Assembly (NCBI GenBank): GCA_950295325.1
Contig: OX485806.1
Coordinates: 3,532,001-3,596,000 of the forward strand
Length of the DNA stretch: 64,000 nt
Source of the DNA: Polytrichum commune
Lineage: Eukaryota > Streptophyta > Polytrichopsida > Polytrichales > Polytrichaceae
Reading direction: 5' to 3'
A model generated the notes under the pieces. It was given only the letters and a program-made list of their open reading frames with translations. It had not been told where the DNA came from and made no database searches. Made by a program: the position numbers and the translations under genes. This document shows, in pieces, positions 48,001-59,271 of this stretch (the stretch's first letter is position 1; each line of letters starts with the position of its first letter).

Positions 48001-50328
48001 ACACCACCTCCTATTTCATGCAGGTGATGCACATAATCTTGAGAAGATATACATAATATGTATCTCATAAATCTGGCTCACATACTGCCCAACCTAGCTC
48101 CTCTGATCCACTCACAGAACTCTTTGCTCTATGAAATACTGATTGAACTTCTCCAGAATTTTGACACTTGCTGATGCCAAGCACAAAAATTCTCCAATAC
48201 TTTGCAGCCAACCAATGTAAGTACTGGACCAATAGTCCAGAGAAAGAAAAGTAATTCAAACTGTTATTTGTCAAGAGTTGAAGTTTCTAATGAACCATTG
48301 TACTGACTTCATCACTGCCACTCCTTATCACATACTCTACTGAAGCCCTGACCAAACACAACTGAGGAGAGTGAAGTAGAAGTTGTTAATGCTTAATGGA
48401 ATTCCAACAATCATGATTCCTAGATGATCATCTATCAGCAAAATTAACAAAGTGTTTTTGTAATTAGCAACCTGAGGGATATTCTTCACCAGATGCCTCT
48501 GTTTTGTATCCAGATAAGTAGATGCTTGAGCTCCCATTGTGGAAGATACTGAAATCTGTATCAAAAATTAAGTCCATGGCCATCTGATCGCATTTTCCCT
48601 GAGATAGTGTACCCAGTACAACCTCAATGTCTCCAACTTTAACACGAATCACCACCCTGTCGTTGCCACTTCCCGACTTGCTTTCCCCAAGTGCTGCCTG
48701 CATTTTCCAGTGTTAAGTACAATCGATATACAAATAACAACAGCAAGTGATGTTCTGACTACCATACTGAGTCTGAGTTACACATCACCAATGCTCCACA
48801 GAAAGAGCTGCAATTATATCAAACCACAAGGTGAGGTGAGAGAAACTGCACTGAAAAACTATAAATAAATAAATAAAACCACAAAAATCCTAGGCCACAA
48901 ACTGGCAATTTACATCTTCCAAAATTCATCTTCATCGCATGATAGCACACCTCTGAAAGCTCTTCAAACTGAACAGCCATCCAGATCAACCTCATAACTA
49001 CAGACTAGAAGTAAAAGGTGACTAGACATAATAAAACCAACACCCTAATATCTTGCACAATAAGTACATACTGATTGTGAGAATGTTCACCACCTTAACA
49101 TTAGGCTCCCCTGTTGATTTTGGGTCATCTACCAACAAAACCTTGAAGCCTTGTAACTTTTGCATACGGAGTTCAAATAAGGCATACTTTGGTGTGTTAG
49201 AATCCCCTTTCAATTGCTAACAAGAAGCATCTAAGACTTCATCAGTCTAATTACAGTATGTACACAGCACCAAAAGTGGCAGTTTTAGCACAGTCTACAT
49301 ATTACTTTCTTGAGTGCCGCTAACAAGGTTAAACATCACACCTGGGTCATGTGCAGGTAAACATCACCACCTGGCGAACATAATGTAGGTTTTCCTGCAG
49401 GCACTTCAATTCCTGGCAAAAACAATGCACCATGTTCAGAAGCACAATTACACATAAACAAGTCACATTACAAGTTATCCTGCAAAGACCCTAAAAGGAT
49501 ACACATCACACTAAGCTAAAAACCTCACTTCAACACATAAGATACAGCCAAAACAAATTGTTCAAGGAGAGTTAATGGTATGTTGAGTAGAGCAACCCAG
49601 AGCTTACTCTGAGACCAACCTCTATGGATGAAGGCTACTACCAAACATGACGCATTCCACATAGGCGTCAAAAAAATGTTTCAAGAACGAGGCAAGTTTG
49701 TAATCAGGATCAAATGCCTCATTGCCTAAGGCAGGTTGAACCTAGGGCCTTAACCCGGATCGCATGGGAACTCCAAGATTAAGCCACCTAAAACCGGAAT
49801 AGCACTCGGATGTGTGACGTTCCTAACACTTGATTTTCGGTGCACCCTACCTCCTATGGTCTACCCAATATCGTAGTGGGGGCTATATGGGGAACTGGAT
49901 ATTTTCAACCAAGAATGTGAGATTGCCCTTCGGGGAGATATGTGCGAGCCGACTTGTCCACGCCCGCCATTATGTTCACCTTTCAAAGGCGGCAGTAGTC
50001 TTTGCAAGTCCTCTAATTCTTGTAATGCTCATTTCAGGAATACATATAGACTTAAGACAGACTCGAAGATGAAGCAACACCATAATTCAAGCAGGTGGCA
50101 ACATCAGAGTCGTGTTTCTTTGTCGTTGCCCATTACAGAGAATTACTTATTATATACAGTGCTCGAGACTTAAGCTTATTTGTGCTTGTTTAGATTAGGG
50201 CTTCAAATATTTGCCACCAGCCTGTGAACCAACTCAAGGAAAGTAAAATAAAATCACAAAATACTGGTAATCTTGAGACATCGAAGTTAAACCAATGATG
50301 CGGGCCAGCACGAACCCCAAAACTCCAT
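45086..50328 (-). CDS. HDT: HD2-type (plant-specific) histone deacetylase, 11 exons
   Basis: Exons (minus strand, 5' to 3'): 50328-50316, 49412-49342, 48697-48472, 47813-47733, 47570-47377, 47106-47062, 46747-46634, 46483-46405, 46134-45971, 45822-45752 and 45149-45086. All introns are GT-AG, all phases agree, total 1122 nt (373 residues). The start 'MEFWGIEV' is the family signature, split by intron 1. The N-terminal nucleoplasmin-like domain includes 'GDVYLHMTQAALGES' and 'DIEVVLGTLS', with His25 and an Asp at about 70 at the positions considered important in HD2. A long acidic middle (poly Asp/Glu) is followed by Lys/Thr/Pro-rich sequence and a VAP repeat. It ends in a perfect C2H2 finger, C348-x2-C351-x12-H364-x4-H369. 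HD2 proteins are nucleolar or nuclear chromatin repressors. At 373 residues it is longer than the ~250-310 of Arabidopsis members, mainly in the acidic part. Confidence 0.92.
46036..46088 (-). repeat. 9-bp coding minisatellite (Val-Ala-Pro units) in HD2 exon 9
   Basis: Five nearly perfect 'GGCTACTGG' units on the plus strand encode repeated Ala-Pro-Val on the minus strand. A 9-bp period keeps the frame, so copy number can vary without damage. Confidence 0.9.
49690..49860 (-). repeat. SINE-like family 3, copy 2, in HD2 intron 1
   Basis: Shares 'GGTGCACCCTACC', 'GATGTGTGAC' and 'GGATC.CATGGG' with 12270-12440. On the minus strand 'TAGGTTCAACCTGCC' near 49730 resembles a pol III B box, with a possible A box ('TGGCTTAATCTTGGAG') upstream. 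Confidence 0.45.
49985..50115. repeat. Dispersed repeat R2, copy 2, in HD2 intron 1
   Basis: Matches 30480-30620 ('CGAAGATGAAGCAACACCA', 'GGTGGCAACATC'). It directly precedes exon 1 on the plus strand. Confidence 0.6.
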
Positions 50329-50780
50329 TGCGAGAAATTTTGCTGCCACCGACTTCAACAGCACTCAAGCTTCGACGATCTTCAAAGCCAACGAAAGTTA
50401 ACCCCAAGGTTCAAAGTCCCTCGCAAACTCCACCGAAATTGCAGAACAATTCATTCAAACCTGCACTGAGGCAAATATATACTTTCCGCGCAGCCTCGAC
50501 CAATTCACAAGAAACTCAAAACGAGGATGATCCTTCACAACGTTCTGAAAACCTTCAAATCCTTCAAACTCTACTTCAAAACCTTTGATATTCCTCGACA
50601 CTGGAGCAAAATCCGCGAGCTTTGTATCTGCTCGAAACTTCTGGCTATATTGGATTGCACCTTCATCGGCCAAAATCCCGCAACACGGACACACAACCTC
50701 TGAAATTCGCACGAGGATTTCGCCCCTTCTTCTTCATTTGGCCGCCAGGGTTTAGGGTTTGAGCCCCTCAGTTGCTGGCT
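50329..50780 (-). promoter_or_regulatory. HD2 promoter and 5' UTR with telo-box
   Basis: A telo-box lies at 50751-50760 ('TTTAGGGTTT' on the plus strand, the AAACCCTAAA form on the gene strand), about 425 bases upstream of the start codon. Telo-boxes are common in plant promoters of ribosomal, nucleolar and cell-growth genes, consistent with a nucleolar HD2 protein. The intervening stretch is Pro/Ser-codon-like but is best read as leader. Confidence 0.5.
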
Positions 50781-53700
50781 GTAGCCCGTGCCCCACCGGT
50801 CTTAATCGAGACTTTGGGTTTTTGGACCGGTTGTACCAAGTTTCCCGCGCTCACTACGAGGGCTCTGGGTTTTGCGACCGGTTGTATCCGGTCGAATGGT
50901 TGTTCCCGCCATAAGTTAAGTTTGCAGTTGTACGTTGGGGTCGCTGTGTTCCCCCGTCGCGTTCCCTACGTTCCCAACCTTCCCTCCAGCAATGTACACT
51001 CTACCATTTGAAAAATGCAAACGAAACGAACTACACTATTTATGGTATCTAGTGTCACCTGACTAATAGCGTCACTTACCCTATTATGGGGCCTATCCTA
51101 GGTTACACTAATGGCCAACAAGGTTGATCATAAATGTAACCACATTCATAACCTTTGTTATTTGCATGTTCAATAATATCTTCCTCTTCGTCTCTTCTTT
51201 GTCTGGTTGTTTTGTGGAAGTTGTCATTGATATGGGCACATTCCTTTCTTGCATCTTAAAATGCATAAACTATCATCTCAAGCACCTCAACGTGTTATCC
51301 TAAATATCATGATGTAAATAATTTTGTGCCTAAAAAGAATACTTATCTTGACAAATAATGTCATGTTGGCGATTAGCAAATATGAAGCTTCTAGACCTCT
51401 AGGCATATAATCTAGGCCCTTCAAAAATAGTGTATGTGACATTTAATACTATAAACAATGTACTTAAGGTCTACACATGAGGGTATCACTCCCATATTTT
51501 AGAAAACTGCGTGAGAACAAATATAGGGTCCACTTTAAAGTTGCGACGTACAGATTATAAAATGTGTACTTGTAACAAAGACCATGTTATATATTGAATC
51601 CCATGGTTTCAATAGATTAGGGTGTTTACAAATTGATCATGTTAGAAAAAAGTATCAAAACTAACGAATCATATGGTTCAGTAAGGTGGGAACTAATAAT
51701 GATTTATACTAGGGCCCCACACCTTGGGGAGACCTTATGTTTTTTTCCAGATGAGAACTATCTCTATCCCGTCATCCCAAATACTTAGACTTAATCCATT
51801 CATAACATTCAATATTTCATTCATAAAAGGAAACCCTTAGGGAAGGAGGAATGACCTCCCTGAAACCCTAATGGTGGTTCATTTCCACCTCATTTCTTTG
51901 TTGTGTTGTGTGAGCTCACAGGGGTGTGCAAGTTTTGAGGGTGGCGTGGTGATGTGGTCAAGTTGTGAGTATCTCTTTATTTTTCCTTTGAAATGCTTTA
52001 AAGATTGTTTGTGGAGTGTATGAATTTAAAGCTTAGGAACTTGTTGAGTGAATAGGATGTGTAGCTCCTAAATCTATATTCCATTATTTAGTACATGTGT
52101 AACTCTATGGTCTATGATTTTCCCCATGATATAGTATGAGTTGTCTAAAGTAAGTCCCGTTCAATCACACATGAAAAGGAAGAAAAGAACTTCTCCATAG
52201 AAGAAACGTTGACCATAGGTCAGCATGATTGAAATGCCCGTTCGACCCACCCTTGGTATTATACCCTTAGGGCATCTCCACTACTAGAATGAGAACAGTT
52301 TGTACTCGATGAGCATTATGCCTTACCAGTTGTAATAGTATGCATTTGGTAGAATTAATGTTTGGAGCTTTTACGGTTCGGCTTTTCTTTCTATTTCAGG
52401 CCCCTTTCAAATCTTTTATGTAGTCTAGTTTCATGACTAAGTTTTCGTGGGAGCTGATCAGTGTCCATGGAAATTTTTGGGCAAAATCGGTGAAAAGACT
52501 AACGTTTCCAAGTCCATCCAATTGTTTTTCAAACTCAACACTACAAGATTTGTAGCTTCAAAACAACAATGCCACCAAATGCAAATTACAAAATAGTATT
52601 GATGTTATTTCACAAGATCGGTAATTTTCTTGAAGTTTTGAACTTCAACTGGTTATTTTTTAAAGTCAATTGGTTCATCTATAAGTAGCGGTCGGTTCTC
52701 TCCATTCATTGGAGCCGATCATGTGTGTAGTTCAATAAAGATGGGTTTTTCTTCCCAATTGAGGAGATGGTGATCTCTTTGAACTTTTCTCGTGTTATTT
52801 ACTGCTCAATCTATGTGAAAGTAGTCTAGTGAGAAGGTACCGATATTGTAGTGTCGTTGTTGTTGTTTGCTGGTTCATTGCAGTAGATGTTGGGTATGCT
52901 AGAGTCTTCTTGTCAAAGCAAACCCCGGAGAAGGGAACCTAGAGTGCTCACCAATGTATGAGTGGTGGTATGTCTTTATAATTAGAAGTGATATTGATTT
53001 GCGAGAATAGCTATGCGCTGTAATCAACCACATCTTCCAATGTATGTAACAACTTGGTGCAAAGCAAAAGTGCAACAAGTATAATAGGACTACGCACACA
53101 CATACAAAGTCCATTGTGTATTGTACGTCCATTGTGGCTTTGGGTTGCGGGCATTGTAAGTAATTAAGTCCACTAATCCCACCCATGAGGTAAATACGCA
53201 AGATCTTCAAGTGCCAAGATTCACACGTTTCGCATGACTTGAGAGAGAATTCATATAAGCTTGCATTGTGTAGTTAAAAGTACATGGGCCACAATGTTGT
53301 GGAGATATGTCCAAGAAGCATGAGTGATGTGATGTGATGTGATGTGAGTTAGTGAATCAATCGAACCCTTCGCAATGTTGGTCATAATGTTTTTAATGTG
53401 GCATTGTTCTTGGCATATTGTATAATTTGCAGCACTAGGGTTAGAGTTTGGGTTTGGACGTTATGTCTTGAGCACAAAAACTTGGACGTTATGTATTGAG
53501 TGGTTTCGACGGCTTGAACATGAACAATGACACAAATTGCTTCATAATTGAATGTCTAAACCCTAAACAAACTTTGTGATTGGGTATGGTGGCGGTGTTC
53601 TAATGCTACATGTATGTATGCAATTATGTTTTTAAACACAATCATTCTTTCACCATATCACGTGTTTGTGTTTTGAATGAGGAGTGTGCATATTAGGAAT

Positions 53701-53888
53701 CTAAATTGTGTGCACGTTGTGTTGATTTGTGAATTATGATATTGTAAGTGTAGGTGTTAGATTTCACTTGACAATAGCAATAACTATAATTTATAACTAC
53801 TATATGTCCATGTAAAAGAATAATAGATACCAAGTAAAACTATCCACATGGTCTTCGAAAACAATAAATGTTATCATATTAAACAATA
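50781..53888. other. Gene-free stretch
   Basis: 50790-50970 is G/C-richer, with 'GGTTTTTGGACCGGTTGTAC' and a later near-copy 'GGTTTTGCGACCGGTTGTAT'. The remainder is A/T-rich without supported genes. It includes a (GATGT)n run at about 53326-53346 and a possible decayed LTR-like segment near 52700 ('CAATAAAGATGGG') that I cannot confirm. Confidence 0.4.
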
Positions 53889-53899
53889 ATAGGGTCCAT

Positions 53900-54262
53900 A
53901 GATAGATAGAAACTCCGGTCCCTTTTAAGGGGCCGGCGTGAATAAAGTGTCCGTTCGTAATGCCAATGACCCGATGCCCACTGGACAAGGGGACATTGGG
54001 ACAATACTACTCTCCCCTTTCGAGGATGGACACTATAGTGACACACTATACTAGTTCCTAGCTAGCCACTAGTGCCTTGAAGATACCGGACATGGTATCC
54101 CCCCAAAGGGCTTTGAGGTACCCATACAACAAGGTCCAAGGACCCCCCACCATAGTTGGGTGGACTAAGGTGGTGAGCACCACGCCGGCATGGGGAATAG
54201 AACCCACAACCTCCTCATTGGGGGCCATGAGCCCTAACCACCAAGCCAAGGCCCGTGGTGCC
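53900..54262 (-). mobile_element. Full-length tRNA-derived SINE with perfect 11-bp target-site duplication
   Basis: On the minus strand it begins with a tRNA-like head: A-box-like 'TGGCTTGGTGGTTAGGGC', then B-box-like 'GTTGTGGGTTCTATTCCCC'. A body and a 3' hairpin follow ('ATTCACGCCGGCCCC', 'GGGACCGGAGTTTC'), ending in TATC repeats. The 11-mer TAGGGTCCATA flanks it at 53889-53899 and 54263-54273 without mismatch. The 3' ~150 bases are shared with copies at 4186, 6303 and 62766. Confidence 0.9.
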
Positions 54263-54273
54263 TAGGGTCCATA

Positions 54274-55079
54274 ATATTTATCTTCTCCATTAGTATACCC
54301 CCCTCCCCCTTTAAAAAAACCTTATGTGTTCACGTGCTCCCACTAAATACAAGGGAGTGACCCCCCCCCCCCAAGGGTCTACACCCACTTGATTTTATGA
54401 AATAATGTTGGTCTTTTGGAAAAAAAATGCCCTAGAAATAGATTGTGCTTCATTTCGTCAACAAACGCAAAGGACATGCCTTTGACATTGAGGTTCATAC
54501 TAAAATTTATCAACATTTCACATCTACTATAAGTTTAGGGAGATCCTTGGCCCACATGGAGAAACGACTTGATTTATAAGGGTCAAAGTCACTTGCATTA
54601 TCTATTAACAGAGGTATGTGGCCCTATTGTGGGTGCTTTGAACTCCACAAACAATTTGGGTCGGTGGATCCAACTAGGAAATGCCTCATCCAATAATTGG
54701 CGGTTGGTGATTGCAAAGCATGAAAATTGTCATTTCAAGTCATAAGAGATGTTTAGATGCAAGAATTACAAGTGTTCAAACTAAGGATTTTCTTCTCTTC
54801 AATCGATCATATAAGTTCAACAATCAATCCCATTGTAACACGTGTCTTGATTTTTTTATGTATGTTCCATAACCACAAGCATTGCTATAAACATCTCAAT
54901 CACAAGTGTCCAATTAAAAAAGACAACGCACATAAATCCACATGTACTTTGTAGATTTCCCACATCTTAAATTAATAGTGCACTACTCCCAACTAGTGTT
55001 ATTTCCACAACCAAATTTACTTCTATTGATTGTATCAAGCACCCTTACTCCGTGAATTGATGAAAAGTGGATTATTGCA
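54274..55079. other. Gene-free stretch
   Basis: A/T-rich with two C runs (54300-54308 and 54361-54372). No gene or recognised repeat. Confidence 0.4.
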
Positions 55080-55930
55080 TGTAATGACTTGCACAAACCA
55101 TGAAGGACATGCAATAATTGTTGCATGCAAAGTGAATTGAAATTCTAAGAATGTGGGTCAAAGATAAATTGTGAATCATTCACAAGTGACTTGCACAAAT
55201 GTTGAAGTCAAAAATGAGAGGGGTTCCTTTCATAAATATGAAGAAATTTTACTTTATGAGAGCTATTGGATGAATTGTTAAGTTATGCATGAGGAACTTG
55301 CATATATGTTGGAGGTAACAAAGGGAATTTGTCGCTTTTTTACGTGTAAAAAAAACTTCACTTTATGAGGGTTATTGAATAGATTGTAATTTCATGCACA
55401 AGAAGCGATTACAAACATTGGATGTAACATAAAGATTCACATACTAAAAATAACAATACTACGAGGGTTATGGACAAATTGTGAATTTGTGCCTGAGTAA
55501 CTTAGTACTCAAAATTTGGATGTAATATGAAGGGTATGGTTGTACATAGCAAAGAAAGTTTACTCTACGAGGGTTTCGGATTAGATTGAAAATTTAAGAA
55601 ATGAGTCATTTCCACAAAATTTTAAGGTAACATAAAGATCTCTCCTTTGAAGGTTATGGGATCAATGGTAGTTTCATGCGGGAGTAACTTACACAAATGT
55701 TGGAGTTATTGAAAGAATCTTTTTTGTAAGATAGGAAGAAAATTTATGCTACGAGGTCATGAAATCAATGATAAATTCATGCATGCGTGACTGACACAAA
55801 ATTTAGAGGTAACATGAAAGGTTCCTTTTCACATGAAAATAAAATTTTACTCCATGAGGGTCACGGGGTAAACTTAAAACTGGCACATGAATAACCTATG
55901 GGTAATTCCACAAAAGTTAAAGGCAAAATA
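55080..55930 (+). repeat. Diverged tandem array of ~100-bp units
   Basis: A core like 'TA(C/T)GAGGGTTATGGA' recurs at about 55255, 55364, 55460, 55566, 55646, 55750 and 55853. Between cores each unit reads like 'AATTTCATGC', 'GTAACTTGCACAAATGTTGG' and 'GGTAACATAAAG'. Seven units are clear and an eighth is likely on the left. The units are strongly diverged, so the array is old. Confidence 0.8.
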
Positions 55931-56690
55931 AAGAGTTTTTTTGTCAAATACAATATAATTGAAGTGACATAATACATGAAAAATAGGTATATAGCTTCTC
56001 CATTGGGTTTAAACAATTTTTTTTTCTTTCATTGAGAGCCTATGAAACTGGTTCTTAAATCGTAAGGCCACTAAAATCCAAATTCATATCTTGACTAGAG
56101 GTTGGAATGGGTTGAACAATCATCTTAGAGTCCAAAATTTGGCATTGGGAAGAAGCTTTAATCAAGGCATTTATTATATTAGCGAGTTGTGTTGATTTAA
56201 GTGGAAGAGAGGTTCATTGCTGTTGATATCCCCTCATCCTAGTATTATAAAGAACTAGAATATGAAACTAAATGTAGCATAATTAAGGCTTTTAGCCTTA
56301 TTAAATAAACATGTGATTTAGTGTGGCTTTAAGATTGACATGCCATGTTAATTAAAGTGGTCTTCATGACTTGTCATCAAATTGACATTGAGTGTCATAT
56401 GAACCCCTTCGCTACTTACCACCCAATAATTGCAATGCAATTTAACATGGGTTGATAATCGTGGACCAAATTAAATCAAATGTTTAGTGTAGTAAAAGTC
56501 TATTTATACAAGAAATATATTTATGGAAATTTAGAGTCCCAAACCTCCAAAGAAAATTACTTGGAATGACATATCTCATTCACGAAGAAAGCCTATTTAC
56601 AGTAGAGATTTCATTTTTAAAAAGGCGACTCAAGTAACTTAAGTTTGTAAAGACAACCCAAAAGAAGAAGAAAATACCAGGTGATGGACG
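55931..56690. other. Gene-free stretch upstream of SmD3
   Basis: A/T-rich intergenic DNA with no open frame or repeat I recognise. Confidence 0.4.
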
Positions 56691-57005
56691 AAACGTTCCA
56701 ACGATTCACATCGTCCGTCCGTCCGTCCCTCCGTCTCTGGGGGGTTTAGGGTTTACTTGCCCTGCGACCTCTCTCTGCGACCTTTTGCTCTCGCGATCTT
56801 CTTCCTTCTTCGCCACGTTCGTCCAGGAGGAAGTCCTGTGATTTCTTTCTCAAAGTCGATCTCAACAGTCTTGACCGCCTAAGCTCGGCCATTACTTACC
56901 TCTTGCCACTTCGTCTGGCATTCCGTCGAGCCGTTTTTTGTGCCATTTTTCGTGGCGGTTGGAGAAATATTTTTGAAGAGGGAGTTTGTGTAGGGTTTTG
57001 GAAAG
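56691..57005 (+). promoter_or_regulatory. SmD3 promoter and 5' UTR with telo-box and CT-rich leader
   Basis: A (CCGT)n-like run at 56712-56736 is followed by a telo-box 'TTTAGGGTTT' at 56745-56754, then a pyrimidine-rich stretch to about 56850. Transcription probably starts in the CT-rich part. The arrangement resembles the HD2 promoter. Confidence 0.6.
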
Positions 57006-59271
57006 ATGAGTAAGAGTTTGGGCATTCCGGTGAAACTTTTGCACGAGGCGGAAGGTCACATAGTGACCGTGGAGCTTAAGAGCGGAGAGACGTATCGGGG
57101 CTCCTTGATTGAGTGCGAGGATAACTGGAACTCTCAGCTTGAGTCGATTACATACACGGCGAAGGTAATGTTACTTGAGCTCATTATGTTAAACCTTAGT
57201 TGTGTAGTGGTTAGGATGTGATACTCATGGTCGAAATTAAACCATTCTTACGTATACTGATAAGAATGCAACTCATTGCACTGAATTGTAATTTGAACTT
57301 GTAAGTCGGATAATTTCTCACTGGGTACCACCAGAGTCAGAGAACTGGTATGATGTACAATACAAATTCCCCCCATTATGATGGAGTGCAAGACTTTCTT
57401 TTCTTCATTTTTTATAATGATGTGGCCGAGTGTGAACTTTAATTGTGTGGTGGATATAATGTGATTCTCATGGTCAAATATAGACACTTTGTATATAATA
57501 AATATAAGATATAATGTAAGATAACTGATAAGTATGCAACCCATTGCTCTGAATCGTAACATGTACATTTAAGCTGGAAACTTCATCGTTAAGTACCATC
57601 AGAGTCAGAGAAATGGCATGGTATACACTTTAAATTGCTCCCCATTTTGAGGTAGTGCAAGTCTTTCTTTTCTTGGTTTTTTCCAATGATGTGGCTGAGA
57701 ATTAGGACTTTAAACTTTCTCATTCCATAACAACGTTTCTGCAACTTCTTGACTTCTTGCATCTCGCCGAAGGAGCTAGCCTCTCCCCACCAAAAATACA
57801 ATTGAGCTTTTCTGTTTGAAATAATTATTCCTTGATTGTCCAGGAGTAAGAGGTGTACAAGGGTGATTGCAAGAGTCTGTACTATTATGGTTTGAAGGTT
57901 CTCCTTGTCTTAAAGGCTCAATTCTTTATTTAGATACTAGTAAATGATTATGAGATAATGGTATTAAATTGAACATTTCTTTCTAATGATGATGCCAACA
58001 GGTCATGCCACTCTATGAAATAACCAGACAGCTGTTGAACATGCTCCTCAGTGCTCGTAATCCTTATGTGTTTGTTTGACTAATCAAGAATCCACTTAAT
58101 AGTGGGTCAGGAGTCGAAGTCAATGATGTCACATATTGATTCCATTTATCTTGCAGTATGATAGGAATGGGAAAATGCCAATTTAATTATGCTCTTTCAA
58201 CGTAAGAGCATCTCCTATATATTGAATTCAGCCAAGAGATTGATTCTTACATGAACCTGGAAGTTGTGAAGGTGGTGGCATATTTGTAATATTGCAATTA
58301 ATACTTTCCTATGAAGTTCATCATCAGCATCTGTTACTTTAAACCTCCTACAGCTCAAATTGTCTAGGGTCTGCAGTTTTAGGAGCTGAACGTCATCTTC
58401 AAGCTGAAAGTTGGTAGCTATTTCTGCAGGATGGAAAAGTTTCGCAACTAGAGCATGTGTTTATCCGTGGAAGTAAAGTAAGGTATGTACATACTCACTG
58501 CATACTTTTATGCGTTCTCAGTATGGTATTATCCTATACATGATTTTCTCACAGCAATATTGGATTTCTTCAGAGCAGGACAGCATTTGCACAAACCCTA
58601 TATGCATTTAGTGGGATTGATTATGAATTGCCCACAAATAGAAATATGGATGGTCATTTTTACAGTTCTGCAAGGATTTTTTGATATCCTTCTTTTGCAT
58701 TTATTATGTTGTTGTCCATGATGCAGATACATGATCATTCCAGATATGCTAAAAAATGCTCCAATGTTCAAGCGCCTGGATGCAAAGATCAAGGTATTCT
58801 GCACTGATTTTCACTGACATTGCTCTTATATGTAGCTGGAGACATCCGTATTGATACAGAATGTGAAAGATCAATTTTTCCACATTGAACTCTAATAACT
58901 TGACCTTTCTTAAATCTTCAGGGAAAAGGATCTGTTGGTTCTGGTCGTGGTCGGGCCTCAGCAATGCAGGCTAAGGTTAGTGAACCTACCACTGATTGTT
59001 TTTTTATGTTGGTCCTTGTTGGAAGAAATTCATGATATTTGAGGAATTTCCTCTTAAGAGACCTTTCTACCACCACTTCTTTCTCACAGTCAAGATCTGA
59101 TCTCAGTAATCTTGATGAATTGATTAAAAAAGTTTAATTGCCTATGCACCATGTGTTAAGTAGCCACCATTAATGCAGTCTTTCGATTTATTATCACAGG
59201 CTCGCTCAGCAGCCAGAGGCACTGTTCCACCTCCAATGGGGAGAGGATCTCAACCACCTATGAGAAGATGA
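57006..59271 (+). CDS. SMD3: Small nuclear ribonucleoprotein SmD3, five exons
   Basis: Exons 57006-57164, 58430-58482, 58727-58793, 58922-58975 and 59200-59271 join in phase to 405 nt (134 residues). SmD3 is one of seven Sm proteins forming the ring around U1, U2, U4 and U5 snRNAs in the spliceosome. Exon 1 begins '[20 protein letters not shown]' and carries the Sm1 motif ('[20 protein letters not shown]'). Exons 2-3 carry Sm2 ('[18 protein letters not shown]'). The tail is basic with Gly-Arg ('[13 protein letters not shown]', '[12 protein letters not shown]'), usually methylated. Length and order match plant SmD3. All introns are GT-AG. The long first intron (57165-58429) holds a possible alternative exon at 58002-58081. 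Confidence 0.95.
58002..58081 (+). other. Candidate alternative (poison) exon in SmD3 intron 1
   Basis: A good acceptor ('TTTCTTTCTAATGATGATG' then CCAACAG) precedes an open segment in phase with exon 1. It encodes '[20 protein letters not shown]' and a few more residues before TGA at 58079-58081. Inclusion would truncate SmD3 before the Sm2 motif. No mRNA support is available, so this is a candidate only. Confidence 0.35.

Noticed and set aside
49022-49213. Extra HD2 exon on the minus strand ('ALFELRMQKLQGFKVLLVDD')
   Set aside because: The HD2 fold reads continuously from the exon at 49342 into the exon at 48697 ('YLHMTQ' to 'AALGE'), so an insertion here would break the domain. No phase-fitting borders are needed.
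50295-50588. Plus-strand open frame over HD2 exon 1
   Set aside because: It is the antisense of the HD2 start and leader and has no independent features.
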